Below the pieces are notes generated by a model. It was not told the DNA's origin. It made no database searches and saw only the letters and a program-made list of their open reading frames with translations. The translations under genes were made by a program, and so were the position numbers. From Rubrivivax sp. (GTDB lineage Bacteria > Pseudomonadota > Gammaproteobacteria > Burkholderiales > Burkholderiaceae_C): a stretch of 64,000 nt of DNA. Below, piece by piece: positions 25,754 to 33,861 of the stretch. Numbering within the stretch: the first letter of the stretch is position 1; the number at the start of each line of letters is the position of its first letter. The DNA lies in assembly GCA_016719535.1 (NCBI GenBank), contig JADJYX010000025.1, positions 1 to 64,000 on the forward strand, in the 5' to 3' direction.

Positions 25754-27211
25754 ATGCGCCGCATGGTCCTCGATGCCGATGCCGCCTACCTCGCCGTCAA
25801 GGCGCGCGATGCGCGCTTCGACGGCCGCCTCTTCGTCGGCGTCACCAGCACCGGCGTCTATTGCCGGCCGGTCTGCCGCGTGCGCACGCCGCGGCGCGAA
25901 AACTGCCGCTTCTTCGACACCCGCGCACAGGCCGAGGCGGCCGCCTTTCGGCCTTGCCTGAAATGCCGGCCCGAGATCGCTCCGGGCCTGTCGCACATGG
26001 ACTCCTCGCAGCAGCTGGCCGACACCGCCGCGCGCTGGATCGAACAGGCGGTGCACAGCGGCGAGCCGCTGGTGCTGCCGGCGCTGGCCGCACGGCTGGG
26101 CATCACCGACCGCCACCTGCGTCGCATCTTCCAGGCCGCGCATGGCGTCTCGCCGCATGCCTGGCTGACGACGCAGCGCCTGCTGCTGGCCAAGCAGCTG
26201 CTGACCGACACCCCGCTGCCCGTCACGCAGGTGGCACTGGCCAGCGGCTTCGGCAGCCTGCGCCGCTTCAACGCCGCCTTTGCCGGGCATTACCGGCTGG
26301 CACCGTCACGGCTGCGGCGCGAAGGTGCCGCCGCGCCGGCCGCCGATGCGCCGCTGCGCCTGGCCTACCGCCCGCCCTGCGATGTGGATGCGCTGCTGGC
26401 CTTCTTCGCGGCGCGCCAGGTGCGCGGCGTGGAGGCGGTCGAGGGCCTCGTGCTGCGGCGCACGCTGGGCTGGTCGCACCGCGGCCAGCGCCTGCATGGC
26501 TGGCTGGCCTGCCGCTTCGTGCCCGAGCGCCACGAGGTGCACGTGCAGGCCGCGCCGGCGCTGGCGCCGGTGCTGGGCGCGGTGCTGCAGGCGGTGCGCC
26601 AGGGGCTGGATCTCGACGCCGATCCGGCGCGCATCGACCCCGTGCTGGCCACCGTGCCCGGGCCGGCACGTGCCGGCATGCGGCTGCCGGGGGCGATCGA
26701 CGGCTTCGAGCTGGCGGTGCGCGTGATCCTCGGCCAGCAGGTCACGGTGAAGGCCGCGCGCACGCTGACCGAACGCCTCGTGCAGCGCTTCGGCACGCCC
26801 ATCGACACGCCCTGGGCCGGACTGACGCATGTCTTCCCGCACGCGGCCACGCTGGCCGCCGCCGACCCCGAGGCCATCGGCACGCTCGGCATCGTGCGCC
26901 AGCGCGTGAAGGCCTTGCAGGCGCTGGCCACCGAGGTCGCTGCCGATCGCCTGCACCTGCACCGCGGCGCGCCGCTGGAACCCACCCTGGCCGCGCTGCT
27001 GGCGCTGCCGGGCGTGGGCGACTGGACGGCGCAGGTGATCGCGATGCGCGCGCTGGCCTGGCCCGATGCCTGGCCGGCCAGCGACATCGGCCTGATGAAT
27101 GCGCTCGGCACGCGCGACCCGAAGCAGGTGACACGACTCGCCGAGACCTGGCGCCCGTGGCGCGCCTATGCGGTGATGAAGCTCTGGCACGCCCTGGAGA
27201 ACCCGACATGA
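25754..27211 (+). CDS. Ada-AraC-AlkA fusion: alkylation-damage sensor and DNA-3-methyladenine glycosylase
   Basis: A 485-residue three-part repair protein. Residues about 1-75 are the Ada zinc domain with C37, C41, C68 and C71 (VYCRPVCR and FRPCLKCRPE), one residue off E. coli Ada C38/C42/C69/C72, so it can accept methyl groups from phosphotriesters. Residues about 80-185 are an AraC helix-turn-helix (LGITDRHLRRIFQAAHGVSP; ALASGFGSLRRFNAAF). Residues about 200-485 are AlkA-like: an N-terminal domain, then the helix-hairpin-helix LPGVGDWTAQVIAMRAL with the catalytic aspartate in PASDIGLMNALG. I chose the ATG at 25754 because it gives E. coli-like cysteine spacing; the ATG at 25763 is possible. 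Its stop overlaps the ogt start, giving a self-induced repair operon. Confidence 0.9.
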   Translation: MRRMVLDADAAYLAVKARDARFDGRLFVGVTSTGVYCRPVCRVRTPRRENCRFFDTRAQAEAAAFRPCLKCRPEIAPGLSHMDSSQQLADTAARWIEQAVHSGEPLVLPALAARLGITDRHLRRIFQAAHGVSPHAWLTTQRLLLAKQLLTDTPLPVTQVALASGFGSLRRFNAAFAGHYRLAPSRLRREGAAAPAADAPLRLAYRPPCDVDALLAFFAARQVRGVEAVEGLVLRRTLGWSHRGQRLHGWLACRFVPERHEVHVQAAPALAPVLGAVLQAVRQGLDLDADPARIDPVLATVPGPARAGMRLPGAIDGFELAVRVILGQQVTVKAARTLTERLVQRFGTPIDTPWAGLTHVFPHAATLAAADPEAIGTLGIVRQRVKALQALATEVAADRLHLHRGAPLEPTLAALLALPGVGDWTAQVIAMRALAWPDAWPASDIGLMNALGTRDPKQVTRLAETWRPWRAYAVMKLWHALENPT

Positions 27212-27723
27212 AGAACAGCCTGCACGGCGCCCGCATCGTCGCGGTCGCCGAGATTCAAACCCCGCTCGGCCCGATGACGGCGCTGGCCACCGAACACGGC
27301 CTGGCCGCGCTGTGGTTCGACGCCCGCGAACGCTTCGCGGCGGCCATCGGCGATGCGCCCGATGACCCCGATCACCCGGCGATCGCCGCCGCGCGGCGCT
27401 GGCTGTCCGCCTACTGGGCAGGCGAGGATCCGCGCGCCATCCCGGTGCCGCTGGACCTGCACGGCACAGCCTTCCAGCGTGCCGTCTGGCAGCAGCTGCT
27501 GACCATCCCGCCGGGCCACACCCGCAGCTATGGCGCGGTGGCTGCCGGCGTCGGTGGGGGTGCGGTGGCCCGCGCCACGGGTGCGGCCTGCGGCGCCAAT
27601 CCAGTGGGCGTGATCGTGCCCTGCCACCGCGTGGTCGGCGCCAATGGCTCGCTGACCGGTTTTGCCGCCGGGCTGCCGCGCAAGACGGCCTTGCTGCAGC
27701 ACGAAGGGGTGCTGCTCGCATGA
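27208..27723 (+). CDS. ogt: Methylated-DNA-protein cysteine methyltransferase
   Basis: A suicide repair protein that takes the methyl group from O6-methylguanine or O4-methylthymine onto its own cysteine. At 171 residues it has the active site VIVPCHRVVGANGSLTGFA with C139, the helix-turn-helix segment FQRAVWQQLLTIPPGHTRSY, and an Asn in CGANPVGV that precedes the active site as usual. It overlaps the Ada-AlkA stop (ATGA, 27208-27211) and its own stop overlaps the EamA start by four bases. It therefore belongs to a three-gene unit, and expression should follow the Ada-type activator upstream. Confidence 0.95.
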   Translation: MKNSLHGARIVAVAEIQTPLGPMTALATEHGLAALWFDARERFAAAIGDAPDDPDHPAIAAARRWLSAYWAGEDPRAIPVPLDLHGTAFQRAVWQQLLTIPPGHTRSYGAVAAGVGGGAVARATGAACGANPVGVIVPCHRVVGANGSLTGFAAGLPRKTALLQHEGVLLA

Positions 27724-28619
27724 AGCCGGGCGATGCAGCGGAGTTGCTGCTGCTGGCCGCGCTGTGGGGCGCGTCGTTTCTGTTCATGCGCGTGGGTGCA
27801 CCGGAATTCGGCCCGCTGGCGCTGGTCTTCGTGCGCGCGGCGGGTGCCGCGGCGGTGCTGCTGCCGCTGCTGGCCTGGCGGCGCGAGGCGGCCGCGCTGC
27901 GCACGCACTGGCGGCCGATCGTGATCGTCGGCCTGCTGAATACGGCCGTGCCCTTCACGCTGTTCACGGCGGCGGCGCTGGTGCTCAACGCCGGGCTGTC
28001 GGGCATCTTCAATGCCACCGCGCCGCTGTGGGCGGCGCTGTTCGCCTGGCTGTGGCTGGGCGAGCGGCCGACGTGGTGGCGCACGCTCGGCCTGGCCGTC
28101 GGCTTCGGCGGCGTGCTGCTGCTGGCTGCCGACCGCGCCAGCCTGCGGCCGGGCACGCCTGGCATCAGCCCGGCGCTGGGGGTGGCGGCCTGCCTGCTGG
28201 CCACCGCGTGCTACGGCTTCACCGTCAACTACACCAAACGACGGCTGGCGGGCGTGCCTTCGCTGGCATTGGCGGCCGGCAGCCAGAGCGCGGCGGCGCT
28301 GGCGATGGCGCTGCCGGCCTGGTGGGCCTGGCCGGCCACGCTGCCCGGCGCCACCGCCTGGGGTGCGGCGGCGGGCCTGGCGCTGGGCTGCACGGCGCTG
28401 GCCTATATCCTCTATTTCCGCCTCATCGCGCACGTGGGGCCGGCGCAGGCGATCACCGTGACCTATCTGATCCCGGCCTTTGCCATCGCCTGGGGCTGGC
28501 TCTTTCTGGGCGAGGCGGTGACGCCGGTGATGCTGGTCGGCGGCGGCATCGTGCTGCTGGGCACGGCGCTGGCCAGCGGCCTGGTCCAGGGCTTCAGGGT
28601 GCCAGCAGCGCCTCGATGA
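27720..28619 (+). CDS. EamA/DMT-family membrane transporter
   Basis: A 299-residue inner-membrane protein made of two EamA repeats, each of about five membrane helices. The first repeat starts at LLLLAALWGASFLFMRVG (about residues 9-27) and ends near WLGERPTWWRTLGLAVGFGG. The second starts near LGVAACLLATACYGFTVNY and ends with FLGEAVTPVMLVGGGIVLLG. These are the standard helix pairs of drug/metabolite exporters. It overlaps the ogt stop by four bases, so it is co-translated with the alkylation-repair genes; whether it exports a toxic metabolite is speculation. Its last 26 bases overlap the convergent oxidoreductase gene. Confidence 0.9.
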   Translation: MKPGDAAELLLLAALWGASFLFMRVGAPEFGPLALVFVRAAGAAAVLLPLLAWRREAAALRTHWRPIVIVGLLNTAVPFTLFTAAALVLNAGLSGIFNATAPLWAALFAWLWLGERPTWWRTLGLAVGFGGVLLLAADRASLRPGTPGISPALGVAACLLATACYGFTVNYTKRRLAGVPSLALAAGSQSAAALAMALPAWWAWPATLPGATAWGAAAGLALGCTALAYILYFRLIAHVGPAQAITVTYLIPAFAIAWGWLFLGEAVTPVMLVGGGIVLLGTALASGLVQGFRVPAAPR

Positions 28620-29526
28620 TCCTCACCACGGCCAGGCCTTCGTCGACGCTGGCCAGGCCGGTGTCGGTGCGGCCCTCGACCAGCGCCGCCAGCGCATCGA
28701 GCGTCAGCGGCAGCGCGTCGATGCGATCGCTGGTGTGACCGCCATGCTCCAGATGCGCCCAGCGCCGCAGCGCGGCGCGGTCCTGGCGGCCGACCAGTTC
28801 GAAGGCGTTGTCGTCGGCGATCTCGCCCTGCACCGCGGCGTCGATCTCGACCGTCACCGCGGCATGGTGCAACCGGGCCCGCAGGCGCGTCTCGGCCTGT
28901 CCGGGCGCACGCTCGATCGCCACGCGCTCGGCGGTGGCGGGGCCGAACAGGCGCAGCGACAGGAAGACGAAGTGCGACAGCACCTCGCGCGTGAAGCCGC
29001 CCTGCGCCGACCCCGCGAGCCAGGGCGCCGCGCCGGCCTGCCAGTCGCGCGGCCAGCGCGCAAAGTGGGCGCGGATGGTGGCCCGCTGAATCTCGCCCAG
29101 CGCGCCGCTGCGCACCAGTTCGAGCAGGCGGGTGGCCGCCGGGCTGCGGCCGAAGGGAAAGTGCACCGCGAAGGGCAGCCCCGATGCGACGACGAGGTCG
29201 CGCAGCGCCTGCGCCTCGTCGACGGTGTGGGCGAGCGGCTTTTCGCACAGCACCGGCTTGCGCGCCGCCACCGCGGCCGCCACGCCGGCATGGTGGAAGG
29301 CCGGCGGCGACGCCACGTAGACGAGATCGACCGCGGGATCGCGCACCAGCGCCTGCAGCCCCTCGGCCACGCTGGCACCCGGCGCAGCGGAGGCGGCGGC
29401 TTGCGCCGCGGCAGCATCCGGATCCCACAGCGCCGCCACCTGCCAGTGCGGATGCGGCTGCACGCCGGCGATCATCCGGCGGCCCATGATGCCGGCGCCG
29501 ATCACGCCCATGCCCCAAGGTTTCAT
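28594..29526 (-). CDS. Gfo/Idh/MocA-family NAD(P)-dependent oxidoreductase
   Basis: A 310-residue cytoplasmic dehydrogenase of sugars or related alcohols. Residues 1-120 are a Rossmann fold: GVIGAGIMGRRMIAGVQ (GxGxxG), DLVYVASPPAFHHAGVAAAV, and the conserved lysine in VLCEKPLAHTVDEA. The C-terminal alpha/beta domain (about 125-310) includes TREVLSHFVFLSLRLFG, where the histidine is the likely catalytic residue. The start at 29526 (MKPWGMGVIGAGIMG) fits the family. The 167-bp gap to the small plus-strand gene should hold divergent promoters. Its 3' end overlaps eamA by 26 bases in tail-to-tail orientation. Substrate unknown. Confidence 0.88.
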   Translation of the reverse strand: MKPWGMGVIGAGIMGRRMIAGVQPHPHWQVAALWDPDAAAAQAAASAAPGASVAEGLQALVRDPAVDLVYVASPPAFHHAGVAAAVAARKPVLCEKPLAHTVDEAQALRDLVVASGLPFAVHFPFGRSPAATRLLELVRSGALGEIQRATIRAHFARWPRDWQAGAAPWLAGSAQGGFTREVLSHFVFLSLRLFGPATAERVAIERAPGQAETRLRARLHHAAVTVEIDAAVQGEIADDNAFELVGRQDRAALRRWAHLEHGGHTSDRIDALPLTLDALAALVEGRTDTGLASVDEGLAVVRIIEALLAP

Positions 29527-29693
29527 GCGATGTCCTGTATCGGCCGTTGGCCGCTGGTGAAGCCGTTGCGCCCGCTGCCGCGTCGGCCCCGGGGCATGGG
29601 CCACGGCGCCGCGGGCCTGGCCCTCGAAGGCTTGAATTGCGGGGAACGGGCCCCATTTCTCAGATCTGAAGCCATTGTGCCGAAAGCCCCGAC

Positions 29694-30020
29694 ATGACCT
29701 CCGACACGACGATTCGCATCCCCGCCCGCCTGCAGGCGCTGGCGGCCACGGCCATGCTGCTCGAGAAGCTCGAGCGGCTGCCGCGCTCGGCCAGCGCCAC
29801 CCAGTACCAGCGGCTGGTGACGCAGTTGCACGGCCTGCTCGACGCGGCCGAGGGCGAGCCGGCCCTGAAGGCCCTGCTGGACGGCCTGCCGGCGCTGGCC
29901 GAACTGCACGAGAACCGCCATTACGCCGAGGCTGGCCTGTGCCGGTCGCCGCTGGACGCGGCCGTGCACGCCGAACGCCAGACGCGCGACCTGCTGCAGC
30001 GCCTGCGCACGCACCACTGA
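29694..30020 (+). CDS. Small protein of unknown function (108 aa)
   Basis: I do not recognise a named family. The chain is helical and without cysteine clusters or membrane segments: RIPARLQALAATAMLLEKLE, then YQRLVTQLHGLLDAAEG, ALLDGLPALAELHENRHYAE, and a C-terminal helix AERQTRDLLQRLRTHH. The heptad-like spacing of leucines suggests a helical bundle or coiled coil and self-association. Codon use looks like that of its neighbours (GC-rich third positions in this frame), which supports a real gene. It lies 35 bases upstream of the serine hydrolase on the same strand and may form a two-gene unit with it. Small cytoplasmic proteins like this are often annotated only as hypothetical in Burkholderiales. 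Confidence 0.7.
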   Translation: MTSDTTIRIPARLQALAATAMLLEKLERLPRSASATQYQRLVTQLHGLLDAAEGEPALKALLDGLPALAELHENRHYAEAGLCRSPLDAAVHAERQTRDLLQRLRTHH

Positions 30021-30055
30021 AGGCGCACGGTGTCGGCGGCGCATAGACTGCGCCG

Positions 30056-31126
30056 ATGACCGCAACCGCATCCCCCGCGCTGGCCGAAGCGATCGCCTTC
30101 GCCAGCGCCCACGAGACCCCCTGGCCGCGCGACCCGCGCGCCGACCCGCAGCGGTTCGGCGTCCACATCGAGGACCCGCCGCCCTGGAACCGGCTGCTGG
30201 GCCCGCTGCATGCACGCGGCCCGCAGGGTGGCGTCGTCTGGCAGCACGGCACCGAGATCGCCGCCTGGGGCGACCCGTCACGCGCCGACCAGACCTTCAG
30301 CGTCGCCAAGACCTACCTCGCGCTGCTGGCCGGCGTGGCGCAGCGCCAGGGACTGCTGCCCGATGTCGACCGGCCGGTGGTGGCGCAGCTGCCGGGCATC
30401 GGCTTCGACGGCGCGCACAACGCACCCATCACCTGGCGCCATCTGCTGACGCAGGTCAGCGAGTGGGAGGGCAACTGCCTGGGCCTGTCGGAACAGGCCG
30501 ACCGCTGGCGCAAGGTGGGGCAGGACCCGCGGCCAGCGGCCGGCCGCAAGGGCGATGCGCGACCGCTGCAGTCGCCGGGCACCTACTGGGAATACAACGA
30601 TGTGCGCATCAACCAGCTGTCGCTGGCGCTGCTGCACCTGTTGCGCGAGCCGCTGGAAGCCGTGTTCCAGCGCGAGATCCTGCAACCGCTGGGCGCGACC
30701 GACCGCTTTGCCTGGGAGCCCTACGACGACGCCTGGGTGACCATCGACGGCCGCCGGCTGCCCTCGGTACCCGGCGGCACGCACTGGGGCGGCGGTGTGT
30801 CGATCAGCGCGCGTGACCAGGCACGCGTGGGCCAGTTGCTGCTGGCCGACGGCGTGCACGGCAGCCGGCGCCTGCTGCCCGCAGGCTGGGTGCAGCGCAT
30901 GGCCGAGCCGGTGCCGATCGCGCCCTTCTACGGCTGGCTGGTCTGGCTCAACCGAGATGGCCGGGCCTTTCCGGGCGCATCGACAGGCGCGCTCTTCATG
31001 CAGGGCGCGGGTGGCCATCTGGTGTGGGTCGACCCCGAGCTCGACGCGGTGGTCGTCACGCGCTGGCTGGACCCGGCGCACACGCCGGCCTTCACCGCGC
31101 GCATGGCCAACGCGCTGCGCGGCTAG
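30056..31126 (+). CDS. Serine hydrolase of the class C beta-lactamase / esterase family
   Basis: A 356-residue protein with the penicillin-binding fold. S82-x-x-K85 lies in TFSVAKTYLALLAG (nucleophile and base) and Y-x-N in WEYNDVRINQLS. A glycine-rich segment GALFMQGAGGHLVW near the end stands where the KTG-type third motif is expected. It has no signal peptide (MTATASPALAEAIAFAS), so unlike secreted beta-lactamases it should be cytoplasmic. Close relatives are usually esterases or amide hydrolases of unknown substrate rather than resistance enzymes. Its TAG overlaps the convergent DapB-like gene's TAG within CTAG at 31123-31126. Confidence 0.85.
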   Translation: MTATASPALAEAIAFASAHETPWPRDPRADPQRFGVHIEDPPPWNRLLGPLHARGPQGGVVWQHGTEIAAWGDPSRADQTFSVAKTYLALLAGVAQRQGLLPDVDRPVVAQLPGIGFDGAHNAPITWRHLLTQVSEWEGNCLGLSEQADRWRKVGQDPRPAAGRKGDARPLQSPGTYWEYNDVRINQLSLALLHLLREPLEAVFQREILQPLGATDRFAWEPYDDAWVTIDGRRLPSVPGGTHWGGGVSISARDQARVGQLLLADGVHGSRRLLPAGWVQRMAEPVPIAPFYGWLVWLNRDGRAFPGASTGALFMQGAGGHLVWVDPELDAVVVTRWLDPAHTPAFTARMANALRG

Positions 31127-31950
31127 AGGTTCATCACCCGATCGAGCCCGCGCACCACCCCCACCAAGCGACCGACCTCGCGGATGGCCAGCAGGGCGCC
31201 GTCGACATAGGGCTCGGCGCCGCTGCCGGCCTCGTGGCGCAGGTGCAGGCGCTGGTCGGCCATGCCGAAGACCACCTCGATGCCGAGCACGAAGCCCGGC
31301 AGCCGCAGCGCATGCACCTGCACGCCGTTGAGGGTGGCGCCGCGCACGCCGGCGGGGCCGTTGACCTGGTCGATCGGCACCTGGGGCTGCGGCTGCACCA
31401 CCTGGCCCAGGCGCATCGCCAGCTCGCGCCCGGTGCCCGAGGGCGCATCGGGCTTGCTGCCCTTGGCGTAGTCGATGATCTCGAAGTCGGGGATGCAGCG
31501 CGCCGCCATCTCGGCAAATTTCTGCATCAGCACCATCGTGAGCGCGAAGTTGCCGCAGGCCAGCACGCCGCGGCCGCGCGAGCGCGCCACGGCGTCGATC
31601 TCGGCATAGTCGGCATCGCTCAGGCCCGAACTGCCGACGACGACATGGGCGCCGCCGTCGATGGCATCCAGGATGTTGGCCTTGACCTCGGCGATGGCCT
31701 TGGGCTTGGCATATTCGACATAGACATCACAGCCGGCGTCGGCCAGCGCATCGGCCACGCCGGCATGCACGCGGCCGTCGGAGCGCAACTGCAGCACCTC
31801 GTCCAACCGGCGCCCGGCGGTGCGCCGGCCGACGCCCCCCGTCAATGTCATGTCGGCCTGTCGCGCGACGCCTCTCGCCCACGCCGAGCCAGCCCAGCCG
31901 GTGGCACCGGAAATGACGACGCGGATGGGTGGGTGGTGGGGGGTGTCGAT
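31123..31950 (-). CDS. DapB-like (dihydrodipicolinate reductase family) protein with altered active site; start uncertain
   Basis: The N-terminal Rossmann fold is clear (IRVVISGATGWAGSAWARGV) and the C-terminal domain has IIDYAKGSKPDAPSGTGREL. In true DapB the same place reads like EAHHRHKxDAPSGT, where a histidine is the catalytic acid and a lysine binds substrate. Here the lysine and DAPSGT remain but the histidines are gone, so lysine synthesis is doubtful and another NAD(P)-dependent role is likely. The start is odd. The open frame enters from the tRNA terminator hairpin, and after it there is no in-frame ATG or GTG. A ribosome site (GAGAGGAAG) lies correctly for an ATC codon at 31948-31950, followed by GACACC. 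A TTG at 31978-31980 is the alternative. About 275 residues, normal for the family. Confidence 0.7.
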   Translation of the reverse strand: MDTPHHPPIRVVISGATGWAGSAWARGVARQADMTLTGGVGRRTAGRRLDEVLQLRSDGRVHAGVADALADAGCDVYVEYAKPKAIAEVKANILDAIDGGAHVVVGSSGLSDADYAEIDAVARSRGRGVLACGNFALTMVLMQKFAEMAARCIPDFEIIDYAKGSKPDAPSGTGRELAMRLGQVVQPQPQVPIDQVNGPAGVRGATLNGVQVHALRLPGFVLGIEVVFGMADQRLHLRHEAGSGAEPYVDGALLAIREVGRLVGVVRGLDRVMNL

Positions 31951-31982
31951 GGCGCTTCCTCTCGGGTTCGGCAGTGCCAAAC

Positions 31983-32013
31983 AAAAAGGGTTGCTGCATC
32001 GCTGCAGCAACCC
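31983..32013 (-). terminator. Rho-independent terminator of the gltX-tRNA transcript
   Basis: The 11-bp perfect stem at 31988-31998 pairs with 32003-32013 around a 4-base loop. On the minus strand it is followed at once by five T residues and a further T-rich stretch. It lies 11 bases beyond the CCA end of tRNA-Asp, so it ends the long minus-strand run. Confidence 0.9.
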
Positions 32014-32024
32014 TTCGAAGATGG

Positions 32025-32101
32025 TGGCGGAGTGGACGGGGCTCGAACCCGCGACCCCCGGCGTGACAGGCCGGTATTCTAACCAACTGAACTACCACTC
32101 C
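32025..32101 (-). tRNA. tRNA-Asp (GTC)
   Basis: A 77-nt cloverleaf with encoded CCA (complement at 32025-32027). The acceptor stem is GGAGTGG with CCACTCC and discriminator G. The anticodon loop CTGTCAC gives GTC, and the T-arm is GGTTCGAGC. It is the last of three tRNAs before the terminator. Confidence 0.96.
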
Positions 32102-32161
32102 GCGTGGTGGCAAGCTTGCCGGCTTGCGCCGCGAGTGCTGCCCACTCGTGCCAGCCGGAGC

Positions 32162-32237
32162 TGGCGTCCCCTAGGGGATTCGAACCCCTGTTACAACCGT
32201 GAAAGGGTCGTGTCCTAGGCCTCTAGACGAAGGGGAC
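32162..32237 (-). tRNA. tRNA-Glu (TTC)
   Basis: A 76-nt cloverleaf with encoded CCA (complement at 32162-32164). The acceptor stem begins GTCCCCT with discriminator G. The anticodon loop CTTTCAC gives TTC, and the T-arm is GGTTCGAATC. It lies beside its own aminoacyl-tRNA synthetase gene, gltX. Confidence 0.96.
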
Positions 32238-32280
32238 TTGATCCTTCCGCATTGAACAACGCCCGCATCCACCTGGACGG

Positions 32281-32356
<76 letters not shown>

Positions 32357-32435
32357 GTCGAATTCAGGCCCGTCACTTGCGTGGTTGACCGTCGTTCAGC
32401 GCTGTTCAAGCGAGTCCGCGACTATACAGCATCTT

Positions 32436-33845
32436 TCAAACCGCACGCAACCGATGCAGCACCGTCGCGCGCGGGAACAAGGCCAGCACGGCATCGATCG
32501 ACGGCGTCTGCGGGCGGCCGCAGACCAGCACGCGCAGCGCCGGCGCCAGTTGCGGCATCTTCAGCTGGTGCTGCGCCAGAACATCCTTCATCGTCTGCGC
32601 GATCGTCGTCCGCTCCCAGTCGATGTGGGTGAGGCGCTCGCGCAAGTCCTGCAGCGCCGGGCGCACGGGTTCGGTGACATGCGCAGCCAGGTCTTCGGCG
32701 CGCGGCTGCACATCGGCAAACATGATCTCGATCCAGTCGGCCAGTTCCACCACGGTGCTGCAGCGGTCCTTGTAGAGCGTGCACGCCGGCACCAGCGAAT
32801 CGGCGGGTTCGACGATGACACCACGGCGCGCGAGCTGCTGCGCGGCCAGCGCGGCCAGCCGGCCGTCGTCGGCCTGCTTGATGTAGTGCGCATTCACCCA
32901 GGCCAGCTTGGCCGGGTCCCATTGCGCCGGGCTCTTGGCCAGGTGGCTGCCATCGAACCACTGCACCATCTGCTCGCGGCTGAAGAGTTCGTCGTCGCCG
33001 TGGCTCCAGCCCAGGCGCGCCAGGTAGTTGAGCATCGCCTCGGGCAGGTAACCCATCTCCTCATAGGCAGTGACGCTGACGGCGCCGCGGCGCTTGGACA
33101 GCTTGAGCCCATCCTCGCCGAGGATGATCGGGCAGTGCCCGAACTGCGGCAGTGGCGCCCCCAGGGCGCGGAAGATGTTGATCTGCCAGGGCGTGTTGTT
33201 GATGTGCTCGTCGCCGCGGAAGACATGCGTGATGCCCATGTCCCAGTCGTCGACGACGACCGCGAAGTTGTAGGTCGGCACACCGTCGGGCCGCAGGATG
33301 ATGAGGTCGTCGATCTCCTCGTTGCTGATGCTGATCGGCCCCTTCACCAGGTCGTCCCAGGTCACGGTGCCGCGCTCGGGGTTGGCGAAGCGCACCACGG
33401 GCTTCACGCCCGAGGCCGGGGCCGGCACCGGCGGCAGCACCTTGCCCGGCGCCGGGCGCCAGCGGCCGTCGTAGCGCGTCTTCTCGCCGCGCGCGCGCTG
33501 CGCTTCGCGCATGGCGTCCAGTTCGTCCGGCGTGCACCAGCAGCGGTAGGCGGTGCCGGCGGCGATCATCTGCTCGACCACCGCGTGGTAGCGCGCCAGG
33601 CGCTGCATCTGGTAGATCGGGCCCTCGTCGCAGTCCAGTCCCAGCCAGCGCATCGAATCGAGGATCTGCTGCACCGAGTCCTGCGTCGACCGTGCGACAT
33701 CGGTGTCCTCGATGCGCAGCACGAACCGGCCGCCATGGTGGCGGGCGTAGGCCCAGGAATAGAGTGCGGTGCGCGCGGTGCCCAGGTGCAGGAAGCCGGT
33801 GGGCGACGGGGCGATGCGGGTGCGGACAGGCGTCGGTGAGGTCAT
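32436..33845 (-). CDS. gltX: Glutamyl-tRNA synthetase
   Basis: A class I synthetase that charges tRNA-Glu with glutamate in the cytoplasm. In 469 residues: the HIGH-type motif APSPTGFLHLGTARTALY, the KMSKS-type motif DGLKLSKRRGAVS near residue 245, the connecting insertion with RCWCTPDELDAMREAQ, and a helical anticodon-binding C-terminus. The ATG at 33845 opens MTSPTPVRTRIAPSPTGF. The gene for its substrate, tRNA-Glu, is 0.2 kb downstream in the same transcript direction. metZ lies 16 bases upstream of its start, so it is part of the long biosynthetic run. Confidence 0.97.
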   Translation of the reverse strand: MTSPTPVRTRIAPSPTGFLHLGTARTALYSWAYARHHGGRFVLRIEDTDVARSTQDSVQQILDSMRWLGLDCDEGPIYQMQRLARYHAVVEQMIAAGTAYRCWCTPDELDAMREAQRARGEKTRYDGRWRPAPGKVLPPVPAPASGVKPVVRFANPERGTVTWDDLVKGPISISNEEIDDLIILRPDGVPTYNFAVVVDDWDMGITHVFRGDEHINNTPWQINIFRALGAPLPQFGHCPIILGEDGLKLSKRRGAVSVTAYEEMGYLPEAMLNYLARLGWSHGDDELFSREQMVQWFDGSHLAKSPAQWDPAKLAWVNAHYIKQADDGRLAALAAQQLARRGVIVEPADSLVPACTLYKDRCSTVVELADWIEIMFADVQPRAEDLAAHVTEPVRPALQDLRERLTHIDWERTTIAQTMKDVLAQHQLKMPQLAPALRVLVCGRPQTPSIDAVLALFPRATVLHRLRAV

Positions 33846-33861
33846 GTCAATCGTTGATCGA

